From assembly GCF_025148125.1 (NCBI RefSeq), contig NZ_CP102267.1, forward strand, positions 97,001 to 161,000: a stretch of 64,000 nucleotides of DNA, read 5' to 3'. The stretch comes from Blautia wexlerae DSM 19850. GTDB lineage: Bacteria; Bacillota; Clostridia; Lachnospirales; Lachnospiraceae. The position numbers and the translations under genes were made by a program. Below the pieces are notes generated by a model, which was given only the letters and a program-made list of their open reading frames with translations, did not search any database and was not told where the DNA came from. This document shows, piece by piece, positions 35,958 through 45,444 of the stretch. Every line of letters begins with the position of its first letter. Within the stretch, counting starts at the first letter, position 1.

Positions 35958-38309
35958 TTACGAGTAAAAATTTACTGTTTTTGTGGGCTTACTGTATATT
36001 CGCTTACCGTTTACTGTCTTAAAAGCTTTTACATAATAGTTATAAACCCAGTACATGCCTGTCTGGGAATCATAAGCTTTTGTGTCTTTCCAGGTTGAGA
36101 CAGAGGACTTCACTGTTTTGGCAGCGGAACCATTGCGGTAAATCACATATCCGGAAGCACCGGCTACTTTTGTCCAGGAAACCTCTGTACCACCGTTACT
36201 CATTTTACATGAAACCTTAGATGGAGCCGGGACAGCAGCTTTTCTTGATTTCACCGCTGAAAATTTAGAATATTTGTTTTTTCCACTTGCATTGGTTCCA
36301 TAAGCACGGACTTTAAATGAATAGGTTACTCCCGGTACTACAGCTGCATCGAAACTGACAGCTCCTGTTTTCAGAGTTTTTATCCGCTTATAAGAAGACT
36401 GGGAATCTGTCCTGCAGTAAATCTGGTATCCTTTGGCACTCGAAACCTTTTTCCAGGTTAAATGTATTTGATCTGCAGATTTCTGGGAAAGTTTCAGCAC
36501 AGGTTTTGTCAGTGGTGTGTTGTTCTCAGATACCTTTACCGTCACCTGACACTGGGCCTGAAAATCTCCGGCAGAAGCAGTGATTACTGCCTGGCCATAA
36601 CCATTTCCCTGAACGGTTCCATCCTCTGAGACAGACGCAACCCCAGGATTACTGCTTGTCCAGACCACATCTTTTACATCATCAGAGTTAGATGGTGTAA
36701 AGGAAGGTGTGAGTTTTTGTGTATTTCCTTCGTCAATTGTCAGATTTGTCTGGTTCAGAGCAATTCCATTAAGTGGAGTTGTCACTACGGGGATTTCATA
36801 CAGGTATGTGCGGGAACTGTCATAGTTGCCGTTATCATAATTTCCGGATACCCATACAATATTACGTCCCCATAAGATCGGCTGGGAATCCGTCTGGATC
36901 GTTACATTCTTGTATAACTTGGATAATATTACGTTCCCGGAAGCATCCATAAGGAGATAATGCAGAATACTCTGGTCTGAGGTTTCCTCTGAGAAAAGGA
37001 CTGCATACTGATTATTTCCTACGGGGATAAGTTTTGGTTCTGTCAGAGTTATTTCTGCTCCTGATGGTGAATACTGAGTGAGCCAGATAAATCTGGAAGC
37101 CATACTGTTCTTATCTGTGATTATCATAAAGATGTTTTTATTAAGATTCTCATATCCGGTCTGTCCATTCACAGCAAAGCCATGGGGAACAGATTTGCCT
37201 ACTGTGATCAGATTATTTCCGGCCAGAGAAAATCCGGTTACCTCGCATCCGGTATAATTATCACCTGTAGCCCCCATAAAAGGAAAGATATTTACCGCAC
37301 GCTCCTGAGCGATATATCCGCCGGAATATGCGGAGAAGGAGGACAGGATCAGACCTCTGTAACAAGAATCCCCATGATCCAGAAAATATACATGAGAGCC
37401 GTCATTTACAACAAACTGATTAAAGGAATGGCTGCAATAGGGCATATCTGAATTAATAAGCGTCATATCCTGAGTGTTGATGACAAAAGTGACATCACTC
37501 TGATGGTGTATTCCTTCCATTCCATACATTTCCCGTCCTGTATGGACGATCAGGGTAGAACCAGTCTGGGTCATGCGCAGGGAAGCAGCATCAAAAGGAA
37601 TGTAGATTCCTTCAAACATATTTGTGTATCCGCCGCCAATGTCCGTTGCACCAAGCAGTTTCCAGGCACGGCTGTATTTGAGGATCCGGACAGCAGTTAT
37701 GCTGTTGTCTTCATTCAGATTTTTCTGTCCTACTGCAACATAAAAATTCCCATCGGGTGCAGCGTAGAACCCTCCCCACAATGGAAGCGGAAGCTTTACT
37801 GTTGTTACATTGGTAACATTAAGATCGGAATTGCAGACAGCATCATATAAAGTCTGATCTTTCCAGGCAACAATGTGAAGATTTCCTGTTTCATCTGTAT
37901 AGTAAGAAGTATATTCAGGACTTGCCCAGTTCCAGCTGTAAGATCCGCTGTTGATTCCCATACCCTGAAGCTGGGAGAGAACTTTTCTCCTACCAAAGGA
38001 GGATTTTGAGGAATAGGTGGAAGTACCGGATGTTATTCCCTGACCAGCATTTTCAACCAGCGTATCTCCCTCCTGGACAGAAGGCATTTCCTTTTCATCC
38101 GAAAAGAAATCATCATCTGTCTGTTCCGAAGTAAACTCATCTTCAGTGTCATTGAACTCTCCATTGTTATCAAGCTCCTCAGGAACAGAAATTACATCTT
38201 CGTTTGCCGCATTATCCGGGTCAGTAAAAATATCTGTACCATATGCAGGAGCAACATTCATTAGAGCCATAGAAGAAGCCAGTAATAAAGCTGACAATTT
38301 CTTTTTCAT
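35958..38309 (-). CDS. Secreted protein with beta-propeller-like, Big2 and two FN3-like domains
   Basis: Exported protein of 783 aa. The signal peptide ends near PAYGTD (about residue 24), followed by an acidic low-complexity stretch to about residue 90. Residues 100-510 contain repeated short beta segments (NLHIVAWKDQTLYD, GNFYVAVGQKNLN, SHVYFLDHGDSCYRG), suggesting a propeller. Residues 515-595 form a Big2 Ig-like domain (IALNQTNLTIDEGNTQKL, VASVSEDGTVQGNGYGQAVI). Two FN3-like modules follow to the end. No anchor is seen. The start has AGGAGG upstream on the minus strand. The role is unknown; a carbohydrate or host-surface contact is only a guess. Confidence 0.82.
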   Translation of the reverse strand: MKKKLSALLLASSMALMNVAPAYGTDIFTDPDNAANEDVISVPEELDNNGEFNDTEDEFTSEQTDDDFFSDEKEMPSVQEGDTLVENAGQGITSGTSTYSSKSSFGRRKVLSQLQGMGINSGSYSWNWASPEYTSYYTDETGNLHIVAWKDQTLYDAVCNSDLNVTNVTTVKLPLPLWGGFYAAPDGNFYVAVGQKNLNEDNSITAVRILKYSRAWKLLGATDIGGGYTNMFEGIYIPFDAASLRMTQTGSTLIVHTGREMYGMEGIHHQSDVTFVINTQDMTLINSDMPYCSHSFNQFVVNDGSHVYFLDHGDSCYRGLILSSFSAYSGGYIAQERAVNIFPFMGATGDNYTGCEVTGFSLAGNNLITVGKSVPHGFAVNGQTGYENLNKNIFMIITDKNSMASRFIWLTQYSPSGAEITLTEPKLIPVGNNQYAVLFSEETSDQSILHYLLMDASGNVILSKLYKNVTIQTDSQPILWGRNIVWVSGNYDNGNYDSSRTYLYEIPVVTTPLNGIALNQTNLTIDEGNTQKLTPSFTPSNSDDVKDVVWTSSNPGVASVSEDGTVQGNGYGQAVITASAGDFQAQCQVTVKVSENNTPLTKPVLKLSQKSADQIHLTWKKVSSAKGYQIYCRTDSQSSYKRIKTLKTGAVSFDAAVVPGVTYSFKVRAYGTNASGKNKYSKFSAVKSRKAAVPAPSKVSCKMSNGGTEVSWTKVAGASGYVIYRNGSAAKTVKSSVSTWKDTKAYDSQTGMYWVYNYYVKAFKTVNGKRIYSKPTKTVNFYS

Positions 38310-38918
38310 CTTTCAAATCCTCCTTGGAAATAATGGTGGTTTTGTGTTGGAGTTGCATTGTACCAATCAGTGGTCTGGTACATCGAAAGAAATATTCTTA
38401 TATAATCAATATAGCATACAACTTCTGCAACGTCTATGACAGATTATGTTGATTTAATGTGTGAAATTGCCAGCCAGAAACTGCTCAGCGGATATAACGA
38501 AAGATTAGTGTCTTACCTCGGGAGACCCTACTCATCCTGCTATTATCCAATCCTGTTACTGAATAATCATGCAGCCTAAGGGGGGGATTTTCTCCCCTAC
38601 CCAGTTACATATATCAGTTCATTATAAAATGCTTAAATTTTTGTCTTGACAACTGAACCACTATAGCTGTCAACTATATAAAAAAATACTGGTAAACAAA
38701 AAAACATCAGCAGGAGTTTTTGATCCATCTGGTCAGGGGCTCTTTATTTATATTGGGATAAAATATAATATACTACTATATCTAATATACTTGTTTTACC
38801 ACTTCCATTTTTGTCGGTAAAAATCAAACGCTTTGTGTCGAAATCTTTATACTGACATAGATGTTAGAACAATGTTATAATAAAATCAGCTGAAAAGTGA
38901 ATTTAAGGAGGGTATAAA
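38310..38918. other. 609-base gap with gene remnant and inverted repeats
   Basis: No intact gene. Near 38357-38381 tgtacca/tggtaca form a short hairpin, and the adjoining tctggtacatcgaaa also occurs at 58953. An imperfect repeat, ttgacaact/agctgtcaa, lies at 38646-38674. An ATPase remnant is listed separately. A TATAAT at about 38877 could be the -10 box of the DUF3990 gene. Confidence 0.5.
38744..38860 (-). pseudogene. Fragment of an AAA/RecF-type ATPase N terminus
   Basis: On the minus strand, about 35 codons read DTKRLIFTDKNGSGKTSILD and then a hydrophobic stretch before a stop at 38744-38746. This is a Walker A region of the NGSGKT type found in OLD/RecF-like ATPases, with the first P-loop glycine changed. 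There is no start codon and nothing recognisable follows, so it is a decayed piece. Confidence 0.55.
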
Positions 38919-39653
38919 ATGAAAAGTCATGTTAATATTATGGACTCTGATATAGCATATGAGAATGTAATTGTTTATCATGGTTCTGATCATATTTTAA
39001 AAGAACCAATTTATCAGGGTGGAAAAACAGATAATGATTATGGAAATGGATTTTATACCACTGAATATAAAGACCGTGCAAAAAGTTGGGCTGTTTTAAA
39101 TGGTGATCCGGAATACTCTTTTGTTAACCGGTATATTTTGAATACTTCTGGTCTGAAAATAATGGATCTGAACGATTATGGTATCTTAGCCTGGATCGCA
39201 GAGGTCATTGCCAACAGGGGAACAAGCCTGGAGAGTGCTGAAATCACAGGTTCGCGGATTGTAGAAATGTACCGTATTTCTACAGCAGATTTTGATATTA
39301 TCAAAGGCTATCGTGCAGATGACAGTTATACACAGGTCATAGAAGCTTTTTTGCTAAATCAGATCAATATTGAAGAAATAAAGAAACTTTTCTATAAAGG
39401 TTCTCTTGGTAATCAGATATTTTTGAAATCACAAAAAGCATTTAAACAGATTGAATGGAAAGATGCATGGCAGGTATACAAAGACGAATCAGATGTAACA
39501 GCTGACTTTCACGCTCGCAGAGAAGTAAATCAATTTCTTTCTGCAAGAAACCGTGCAATTTTGCTGGAAGGATTCGAAGTTCCGGGAATTACGGTGAGAA
39601 CTGCTATGGGGAAATTTTTAATTTATCATCAGGAGGGCGATTTTTATGAATAA
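38919..39653 (+). CDS. DUF3990 protein, ADP-ribosyltransferase-like (putative toxin)
   Basis: Protein of 244 aa with the DUF3990 pattern: VYHGSDHILKEPIYQGGKTDNDYGNGFYTT followed by AKSWA. In this family YHGS and GFYTT match the fold core of ADP-ribosyltransferase-like toxins. The following half (YRADDSYTQVIEAFLLNQI, GSLGNQIFLKSQKAF) fits the family's central part. No secretion signal is present, so an intracellular target is expected. GGAGG lies upstream of ATG. The last 8 bases overlap the next gene, the layout of a toxin-antitoxin pair. Activity and target are not known. Confidence 0.75.
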   Translation: MKSHVNIMDSDIAYENVIVYHGSDHILKEPIYQGGKTDNDYGNGFYTTEYKDRAKSWAVLNGDPEYSFVNRYILNTSGLKIMDLNDYGILAWIAEVIANRGTSLESAEITGSRIVEMYRISTADFDIIKGYRADDSYTQVIEAFLLNQINIEEIKKLFYKGSLGNQIFLKSQKAFKQIEWKDAWQVYKDESDVTADFHARREVNQFLSARNRAILLEGFEVPGITVRTAMGKFLIYHQEGDFYE

Positions 39654-40110
39654 TCCGGCATATGATTCAGGTTACCTGAACAGTGCAAAACTATCTGGAA
39701 GATATTTATTTAAATTGATAGCTCGAAATTGTTCTGACTGTTTTGGTATAATCTATAAATATATGAAAAGTGATTATCGTAGATATATGGATATGGGGAA
39801 TCCCCTGTATTTATGTAAAACTCCGAAACAGATTATGGGAAATATGGGAATTACTGTAGATTTAAATGCAGAAATAAGTAATACTTATGATGAATTTATT
39901 CTGGAATGGATGTCTGACTGCTATATTACTCTGCAATGGAAGTACCGGCTCTGGTCTTCTGAAATAATTGACATTGTAAAACCGGAAAAATTATATAAGC
40001 AGTATTATCCACTGCACGAAACATCTCTTACCAATGCGGTTACAAAAATATATGAGATTTATCATTTGAAAGACTTATATATGCATCATAGTGAACTACT
40101 CGGCAACTGA
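39646..40110 (+). CDS. Uncharacterised partner of the DUF3990 gene (possible antitoxin)
   Basis: Protein of 154 aa with no domain I recognise. It starts MNNPAYDSGYLNSAKLSGRY and has a helical, aromatic-rich centre (IYKYMKSDYRRYMDMGNPLY). A block follows with FILEWMSDCYITLQWKYRLWSSEI. There is no signal peptide or membrane helix. The ATG is 8 bases inside the DUF3990 gene, with GGAGG just before it, so translation is coupled. By position it is the candidate antitoxin or processing partner; the usual DUF3791 partner of DUF3990 was not found. Confidence 0.6.
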   Translation: MNNPAYDSGYLNSAKLSGRYLFKLIARNCSDCFGIIYKYMKSDYRRYMDMGNPLYLCKTPKQIMGNMGITVDLNAEISNTYDEFILEWMSDCYITLQWKYRLWSSEIIDIVKPEKLYKQYYPLHETSLTNAVTKIYEIYHLKDLYMHHSELLGN

Positions 40111-40111
40111 G

Positions 40112-40410
40112 TTACCAGAGCATCTGGATTGCTGTTTTTAATCCATCAAAATCCATATAATTTGTCTGGCATAAATCCCTGACTTCTTTTTCCGTAAAGC
40201 TAACATATTCTGCCAGAAGCCCCGGTTCCAGCATTGAAAATTCACGAAAGTCTGTCAATGCAGACGGTGTTCCATATTTTTTTATTGGCAGGCTTCCTGT
40301 CATATAAGAACCTGCTAGGAACTGAGATATCTGTACCCCTTTAAACAGTGCACGAAGTAACCGGATATACGATTTCTGCAATGCCTCATCTGCAGAAGCT
40401 TCGCGGAACA
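40112..40410 (-). pseudogene. Internal fragment of an AAA-ATPase-like (PF09820 type) gene
   Basis: On the minus strand the frame reads SLFREASADEALQKSYIRLL, then AGSYMTGSLPIKKYG and SALTDFREFSMLEPGLLAEY. This is the middle of the predicted AAA-ATPase family common in gut Clostridia. The Walker A end and the C-terminal nuclease part are missing on both sides. It is convergent with the DUF3990 partner gene and abuts a transglutaminase fragment, so it is a deletion remnant. Confidence 0.7.
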
Positions 40411-40412
40411 GA

Positions 40413-40980
40413 GAATGTAAATGGGAAAAACATATATAGTGATAAGAGCGTAGCCAGAAAGATAACCTTAAAATCTCCTACTGTAAAAGGTGATTATAGT
40501 TATGGCAGTGTGTATGGTCCATATCTGGATACTGCCCATCTGGCGCAGGTAAGAAGTGTTGTACAGAGCTTTAAACTGAATTATATCCGAAAAGGAATGT
40601 CAGATTATGATAAAGTCCTGACTGCTTTTAATTATCTCCGCAGCAATTGTAGATATGCATACAGGGGATGGCAGTATAATTATGCAAATACAGCCTGGGG
40701 TGCACTGGTATATGGAGAGGCACAGTGTTCCGGATATGCAAGAGCCATGAAAGCACTCTGTGATGCGAGCGGGGTAGACTGCCGTTACGTCCATGCAAAT
40801 GCCAAAGCCAGTAACCCAAGCCACCAGTGGAATCAGGTAAAGGTTGGTGGTAAATGGTACATACTGGATGCTCAGTCAAACGGCTTTCTTCTCGGGACAA
40901 ATACCTGGATAAAACAGGCCGGGATGTCCTGGGATACAAAAGGACTACCAACCTGTAGTAAAACAGATTATAAGAGATAA
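40413..40980 (+). pseudogene. Transglutaminase-like protein, 5' truncated
   Basis: C-terminal part of a transglutaminase-like cysteine protease/transferase, about 190 aa. The catalytic Cys is in YGEAQCSGYARAMKALC, the His in PSHQWNQVKVGGKWY and the Asp in ILDAQSN. The N terminus with signal peptide is missing. The frame extends upstream to a GTG at 40348, but those codons lie opposite the ATPase fragment and look like chance coding. The catalytic core seems whole, so a shortened product is possible but probably not exported. Confidence 0.7.
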
Positions 40981-41034
40981 AGACTTTCTTTTCGTCTTCG
41001 GATGTTATGTTATTTATATAAAAAAATCCAGAAT

Positions 41035-41075
41035 ATAAGCCCAGAATCGTTGAATTTTCAGCATTCTGGGCTTAT
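41035..41075. terminator. Bidirectional terminator-like hairpin
   Basis: ataagcccagaat (41035-41047) and attctgggcttat (41063-41075) form a 13-bp perfect stem. On the minus strand it is followed, after about eight bases, by a T-run (the a-run at 41021-41026). It can end Rpn copy 2 transcription and possibly the transglutaminase fragment. Confidence 0.7.
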
Positions 41076-41133
41076 TTTAAGTACCAAATTTTTCTATTGT
41101 CTTATTATGTATAGCTGCCATAGGAGACGTATT

Positions 41134-42126
41134 CTAAGCAGTAAGGTTTGTTCCGATAGATGCTGCAATCTCTTTTAACTTATCGGCAGAAAAACCAGTA
41201 TATTTTTCAATCTTATCGAGAGATTCTTTATCTTTGATCATCATTTTTGCAAGAGATAGATTTTTCTTTTCTACACCTTGCTCAATGCCTTGTTCAACAA
41301 GTGCTTTTCCCAGATTACACATATCCTGCACCTCACTTTCAAATTCTTCTGTCATGGCGATGCCAAAATCTTTCTGAAGACGTTTTTTCTTTGTCTCAGA
41401 GGATGTAGAAAGAGAGAAGAGTGTATTCAGCAGATCAAGGATCTCCAGATCACTCTCTTTATCTGCATCACCTAAATTTACGATAACAACTTCCATAAGG
41501 TCATAACTGCCAAGAGTTTCATAAGGCTTTCCCAATACTGTATCCTGTACTGTATGGTATCTGAAGATTCCATTTCTACGTTTTTTCGCCGGATCCGGGC
41601 AGATCCAAATACTGTAGACTTTCTGAAGCTTTTCATAATGTTCACCAGTAAAAATAGTTCCATACTGCTCGGAAATCATTCTTGCACAATAATAAAATCC
41701 TCTTGTAACTAATGGATACCCCGGTGTGTCATTTAACTGGATTTCCAAATTGATGATCAGCTGTACGGGTTCTTCGGTGTTCGGAATATATGCCTTAAAA
41801 CGAATATCATAATACACAGTCTGGTCTTTGATAGCATTTGCTTCGGAATTAAGGCAGTCTATTTGTTCGTTTCCATCCAGTAATTTACTGCGGTCAGGAT
41901 GGTCCTGATGTACTGCCCGACTGGAAATTTCGATATTTTCTTTCAGGCAGTTATCACAGATAAAATTGACACTATATTGGGAAAATTCTTTTGTACAGGA
42001 TTTGAGGATCCAGGCAATGACTGCCTTATAGGTTAATAGTTTCTTGGCACATTCATCATATCTTGCACGATCTGCGGCAAAGTCTATCATTTGTGCCAGA
42101 TTCGTTTGACGTATTATGGATGTCAC
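41134..42126 (-). CDS. Rpn family recombination-promoting nuclease/putative transposase (copy 2)
   Basis: Same length as copy 1 (330 aa) and identical to it except F16 for L16. The PD-(D/E)XK residues D107, E128 and Q130 are intact, as is the C-terminal tail. It has the same awkward start, with AGGAGG overlapping the first possible GTG. It follows the 3' end of broken repeat protein D, as copy 1 follows protein A. Near-identity means recent duplication or continuing sequence homogenisation between the arms. Confidence 0.88.
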   Translation of the reverse strand: MTSIIRQTNLAQMIDFAADRARYDECAKKLLTYKAVIAWILKSCTKEFSQYSVNFICDNCLKENIEISSRAVHQDHPDRSKLLDGNEQIDCLNSEANAIKDQTVYYDIRFKAYIPNTEEPVQLIINLEIQLNDTPGYPLVTRGFYYCARMISEQYGTIFTGEHYEKLQKVYSIWICPDPAKKRRNGIFRYHTVQDTVLGKPYETLGSYDLMEVVIVNLGDADKESDLEILDLLNTLFSLSTSSETKKKRLQKDFGIAMTEEFESEVQDMCNLGKALVEQGIEQGVEKKNLSLAKMMIKDKESLDKIEKYTGFSADKLKEIAASIGTNLTA

Positions 42127-42224
42127 CTCCTGTCACATATTTTGTACTTATATTTTATCAGAGCAGATATTTATTTACCAGAAAAATTTTTCGACAATCG
42201 CAGGATAAGTTTTGACAAAGAAAG

Positions 42225-42247
42225 ACCCCAGTCAAAATGACTGGGGT
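42225..42247 (-). terminator. Terminator of repeat protein D (copy of the protein A terminator)
   Basis: accccagtca (42225-42234) pairs with tgactggggt (42238-42247); on the minus strand it runs into ctttctttg. Confidence 0.85.
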
Positions 42248-42284
42248 TTTCTTTTTAGGAATCTGTATTATTTACCCAAATGGA

Positions 42285-43862
42285 TTATTTAACAGTAGCT
42301 GTTTTCAGGTTGGACCATGGGCTGAAGACTTTCTTTCCGTTCTCGTCACGTTTCCAAGCGTGGCAGTATGCGTAGTAGGTTCCCTGCTGTACATATTTGA
42401 ATGTAGTAGAAGTCTGAACCTGATTCTTGTTTACAGATGTGTAATCTTTGTTTGTAATGCAGTCACGATCTGTAGAGATTACATAGTCATAACCTGCAGC
42501 ACCATCTGTATCACCGGAAAGGATTACAGTTGCTTTATTACCAACAACTTTAACATTGCTGATCATAGGTGTTCCTGGTTTTTCATTAGCTTCAGAACCA
42601 GCTAATGTAACTGTCTTAGAACCGATGTAGTATTTACTATCTTTTGCCGGAGTAACTGTTACTGTTCCGTCAGCATTTTCTGTAACAACATATTTTTCTG
42701 TTGGAACTTTAACATTTCCGTTCATTACAACAACAGATACAGAACCTTTAGAATTCTTAGCGGCTGTAATATCACAGTCAGCAAGATCTTTTTTATCAAT
42801 TCCCCAGTTAACAGAAGATGTTGTTCCTGTATATCCATTGATACCTTCAACACTTACTGTATATTTCTTTGTTGTAGGCTCTGTATAAGCACCCACACCA
42901 ACTAATTTGTAGTCCTTACCTTCTTCTAATGTAAGAGCATCTCTACCATATGATACTTTAACAACTGGTTTTACTGCCATTCCTTCAGCATAAGTACCAT
43001 TAGAAACAGTTACGTTCTGATCTGACAGCTGAACTGGAGTAATTGTAAATTTCTTATAAGTAATAGCGTTTACTTTCTGACCATTTTCATCTTCGAAAAC
43101 CTGATTTGTTGTATCGTTGTTGCCAGCATAGTTGCCTTTACCAACTACAGCGATATATGCTTCATGGCTGGCATTACCTGTTACATTGTGGAAGTATTTA
43201 ATTTCAAAATCTTTTCCTTCTTCTAATTTAACAGTTTTATGTGTAATCGGATCAGTATAAGAATAGTTGAATGTTGCGCTTGCAAAAGTATGAGCTTTTC
43301 CATCATAGATAAATGACTGATTAGCTACATTAACTTCTTTTCCATTTGCATCCTTTGAATCTGGATAACTAATTGTAAATTGACCAAGATCAATATTTAC
43401 AGTACCTAATTTAGCTGTAATCTGTGTATTGTTATTGGAATCTTTTACTGTAGGACGAATCTGATGTCCGGTATAGCTTTGATCATTTACATTTACAGTT
43501 AAAGAAGACATATCAGCTGGTGTAATCGTAAATGTAGTTGTTGTAGTAGATGTATTGTCATCATCACCTTTTCCAACAATTGTTACAGTTGCAGTACCTA
43601 CATTTGTACCGTTTGCAATAGACTTAATTTCGTAATCTACATCTTTTTCGAGCTCTTTTGTTCCATCCTTTACAATCAGTTCTGGAATAATTGCTTCTCC
43701 TGTGTAAGTATAAGATGCTTTTTCTGTAGAAACAGTCCAAGCACTTGCCTGTGGTTTGCTGATTTTAGAATAACGGTATACAGCTGCAGGCTGTGTAGTA
43801 ATATTATTTCCGCTTGCATCAACACCCCAGAAATTTTTATTTGTAATTGTAATCTTAGTGCA
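42285..43862 (-). pseudogene. Large secreted repeat protein D, 5' truncated and missing one FN3-like domain
   Basis: The frame is open from 43862, directly after an in-frame TAA, to the stop at 42285, about 525 codons. It has no signal peptide; the first codons already read as repeat sequence (ITITNKNF, then SYTYTGEAIIPEL). It carries the same repeat types as A-C. At the 3' end only one FN3-like domain remains: KKVFS continues straight into PWSNLKTATVK, as expected from recombination between the two similar GKKVFSxWSN segments of the full-length paralogues. It is probably not expressed as a surface protein, but could donate sequence to the paralogues. Confidence 0.82.
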
Positions 43863-44070
43863 TTATTTACGTATAATATTTATTATTTCACAATTATACA
43901 ATTACGTTGGCTTTTGATCGGCGGAATTATATTTGATGATTATATAAATCGTTGTATTCTATATGAAACGAAAAAAGAAATCGTTGCATTTCGATTGGAA
44001 CGATTTTATACTATATATTACAAATCAATATTGGGTTTCAAAGGATTGAAAATGTGGAGGAAAATGTATC

Positions 44071-45321
44071 ATGAGGGAAAGCAGAACATTGGAATATAAG
44101 GAAAATCTGTCATCTAACACGTTTCTGAAAACGATCAGTGCCTATGCTAATTATGGCGAAGGAAAGATTATATTTGGAATCAATGATCAGGGGAACGTCA
44201 TCGGCATAACAGATCCAGTGAACGGATGTCTGAATCTGGAGAATAAGATCAATGACAGTCTCAGTCCTGTGCCGGAGTTCCGTCTGGAGATACAGGAAAA
44301 TACGATCGTGCTCACTGTTTATGAAGGCAGGTATAAGCCTTATCTCTATAAAGGTAAAGCTTATAAAAGAAATGATTCTTCTACAGTTGAAGTGGATCGT
44401 CTGGAATATAACCGGTTGATCCTGGAGGGCTGTAATCAGACTTTTGAGGAGATCACTTCATTCAATCAGCAGCTTACTTTTGCTAAATTGGAAACAGAAT
44501 TTATCCGGGTGATGGGCATTGAGAAGATCAATAAAGATATTTTAAAAACTCTTGAACTGTATTCTGATCAGAGTGGGTTCAATAATGCAGCTGCACTTCT
44601 TGCTGATGATAATCAGTTTACGGGAATAGATATCATACGTTTTGGTGATACCATAGATGAGATCATGGACAGGGAATCACTAGAAAATATTTCCATACTT
44701 TCTCAGTTGGAAAAAACACTTCAGATGTTCCGAAAGTATTATCAGTATGAAAAAATAGAGGGAGCCGAAAGGAAATGTATTGACAAAATCCCGGAAAAAG
44801 CCTTCAGGGAAGCAATAGCCAATGCTCTGATCCATCGAATGTGGGATATCCCGGCATCTATAAAAGTCAGTATGTATGCGGACAGGATTGAGATCAGTTC
44901 TCCGGGAGGGCTTCCTGCCGGAATCAGCGAAGAGGAATACCTGAATGGTCAGATATCCATACTCAGAAATCCTATTATCGGAAATGTGTTCTTCCGGCTG
45001 AAATATATTGAGAAATTTGGAACCGGAATCATGAGGATCAATCATGCTTACAGGAACGCACTGATAAAACCATCGTATCAGTGTTTTTCTAATTCTATCA
45101 AAGTAATTCTTCCTGTTATAAGGGAAAACTATGACCTGAGCGAAGCCGAACAGATACTGGTCAGCATCCTTAAGGGAAAAGAAAAAATGTCAAGATCAGA
45201 AATTGAGAAAGCAGCAGAAATGGAAAAGAGTAAAGCAGTACGTACTCTGAACAGCCTGATTGAAAAGAAAATCCTGAAAAAAACAGGTGCAGGCAGGGGA
45301 GTCAGATACACCTTGAAATAG
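44071..45321 (+). CDS. Schlafen/AlbA_2-type DNA-binding ATPase-like protein
   Basis: Protein of 416 aa. Residues 1-115 form an AlbA_2 (Schlafen-like) domain (RTLEYKENLSSNTFLKTISAYANYGEGKIIFGIND, with IFGINDQGNVIGI). A HATPase_c_4-type region at about residues 240-345 follows (FREAIANALIHRMWD, ISSPGGLPAGISEEEY, GTGIMRI). The C terminus is a winged-helix (AEQILVSILKGKEKMSRSEI). Such proteins are called ATP-dependent DNA helicase-related or transcriptional regulators, with no proven role. GGAGG ends 10 bases before ATG. It lies between two repeat-protein genes on the opposite strand, shares their terminator, and may be a regulator or a defence gene. Confidence 0.82.
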   Translation: MRESRTLEYKENLSSNTFLKTISAYANYGEGKIIFGINDQGNVIGITDPVNGCLNLENKINDSLSPVPEFRLEIQENTIVLTVYEGRYKPYLYKGKAYKRNDSSTVEVDRLEYNRLILEGCNQTFEEITSFNQQLTFAKLETEFIRVMGIEKINKDILKTLELYSDQSGFNNAAALLADDNQFTGIDIIRFGDTIDEIMDRESLENISILSQLEKTLQMFRKYYQYEKIEGAERKCIDKIPEKAFREAIANALIHRMWDIPASIKVSMYADRIEISSPGGLPAGISEEEYLNGQISILRNPIIGNVFFRLKYIEKFGTGIMRINHAYRNALIKPSYQCFSNSIKVILPVIRENYDLSEAEQILVSILKGKEKMSRSEIEKAAEMEKSKAVRTLNSLIEKKILKKTGAGRGVRYTLK

Positions 45322-45383
45322 CAGAAAGCAATATAAGGATAAGATTCTGTTAGAATATATGGTATAGGTTTATTAAAAAGAAA

Positions 45384-45408
45384 GACTCCGATCGCAATGA
45401 CCGGAGCC
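45384..45408. terminator. Terminator between the Schlafen-like gene and protein C
   Basis: gactccgatc and gaccggagcc form an imperfect stem of the same family as the protein B terminator. T-rich flanks on both strands make it usable in both directions. Confidence 0.75.
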
Positions 45409-45444
45409 TTCTTTTTAGGAATCTGTATTAATTACCCAAATGGA

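Larger units (their letters stand above)
41073..42340. repeat. Long inverted repeat, right arm (paired with 25305-26570)
   Basis: Reverse-complement copy of the left arm: it contains Rpn copy 2, the terminator and the last bases of repeat protein D. The Rpn stop to protein stop distance is the same as in the left arm (159 bases between gene edges). The inner edge is sharp at tattttaagt (41073). Confidence 0.85.

Noticed and set aside
43914..44099. 61-codon plus-strand frame before the Schlafen-like gene
   Set aside because: No family, no good RBS, and it overlaps the better-supported start at 44071.
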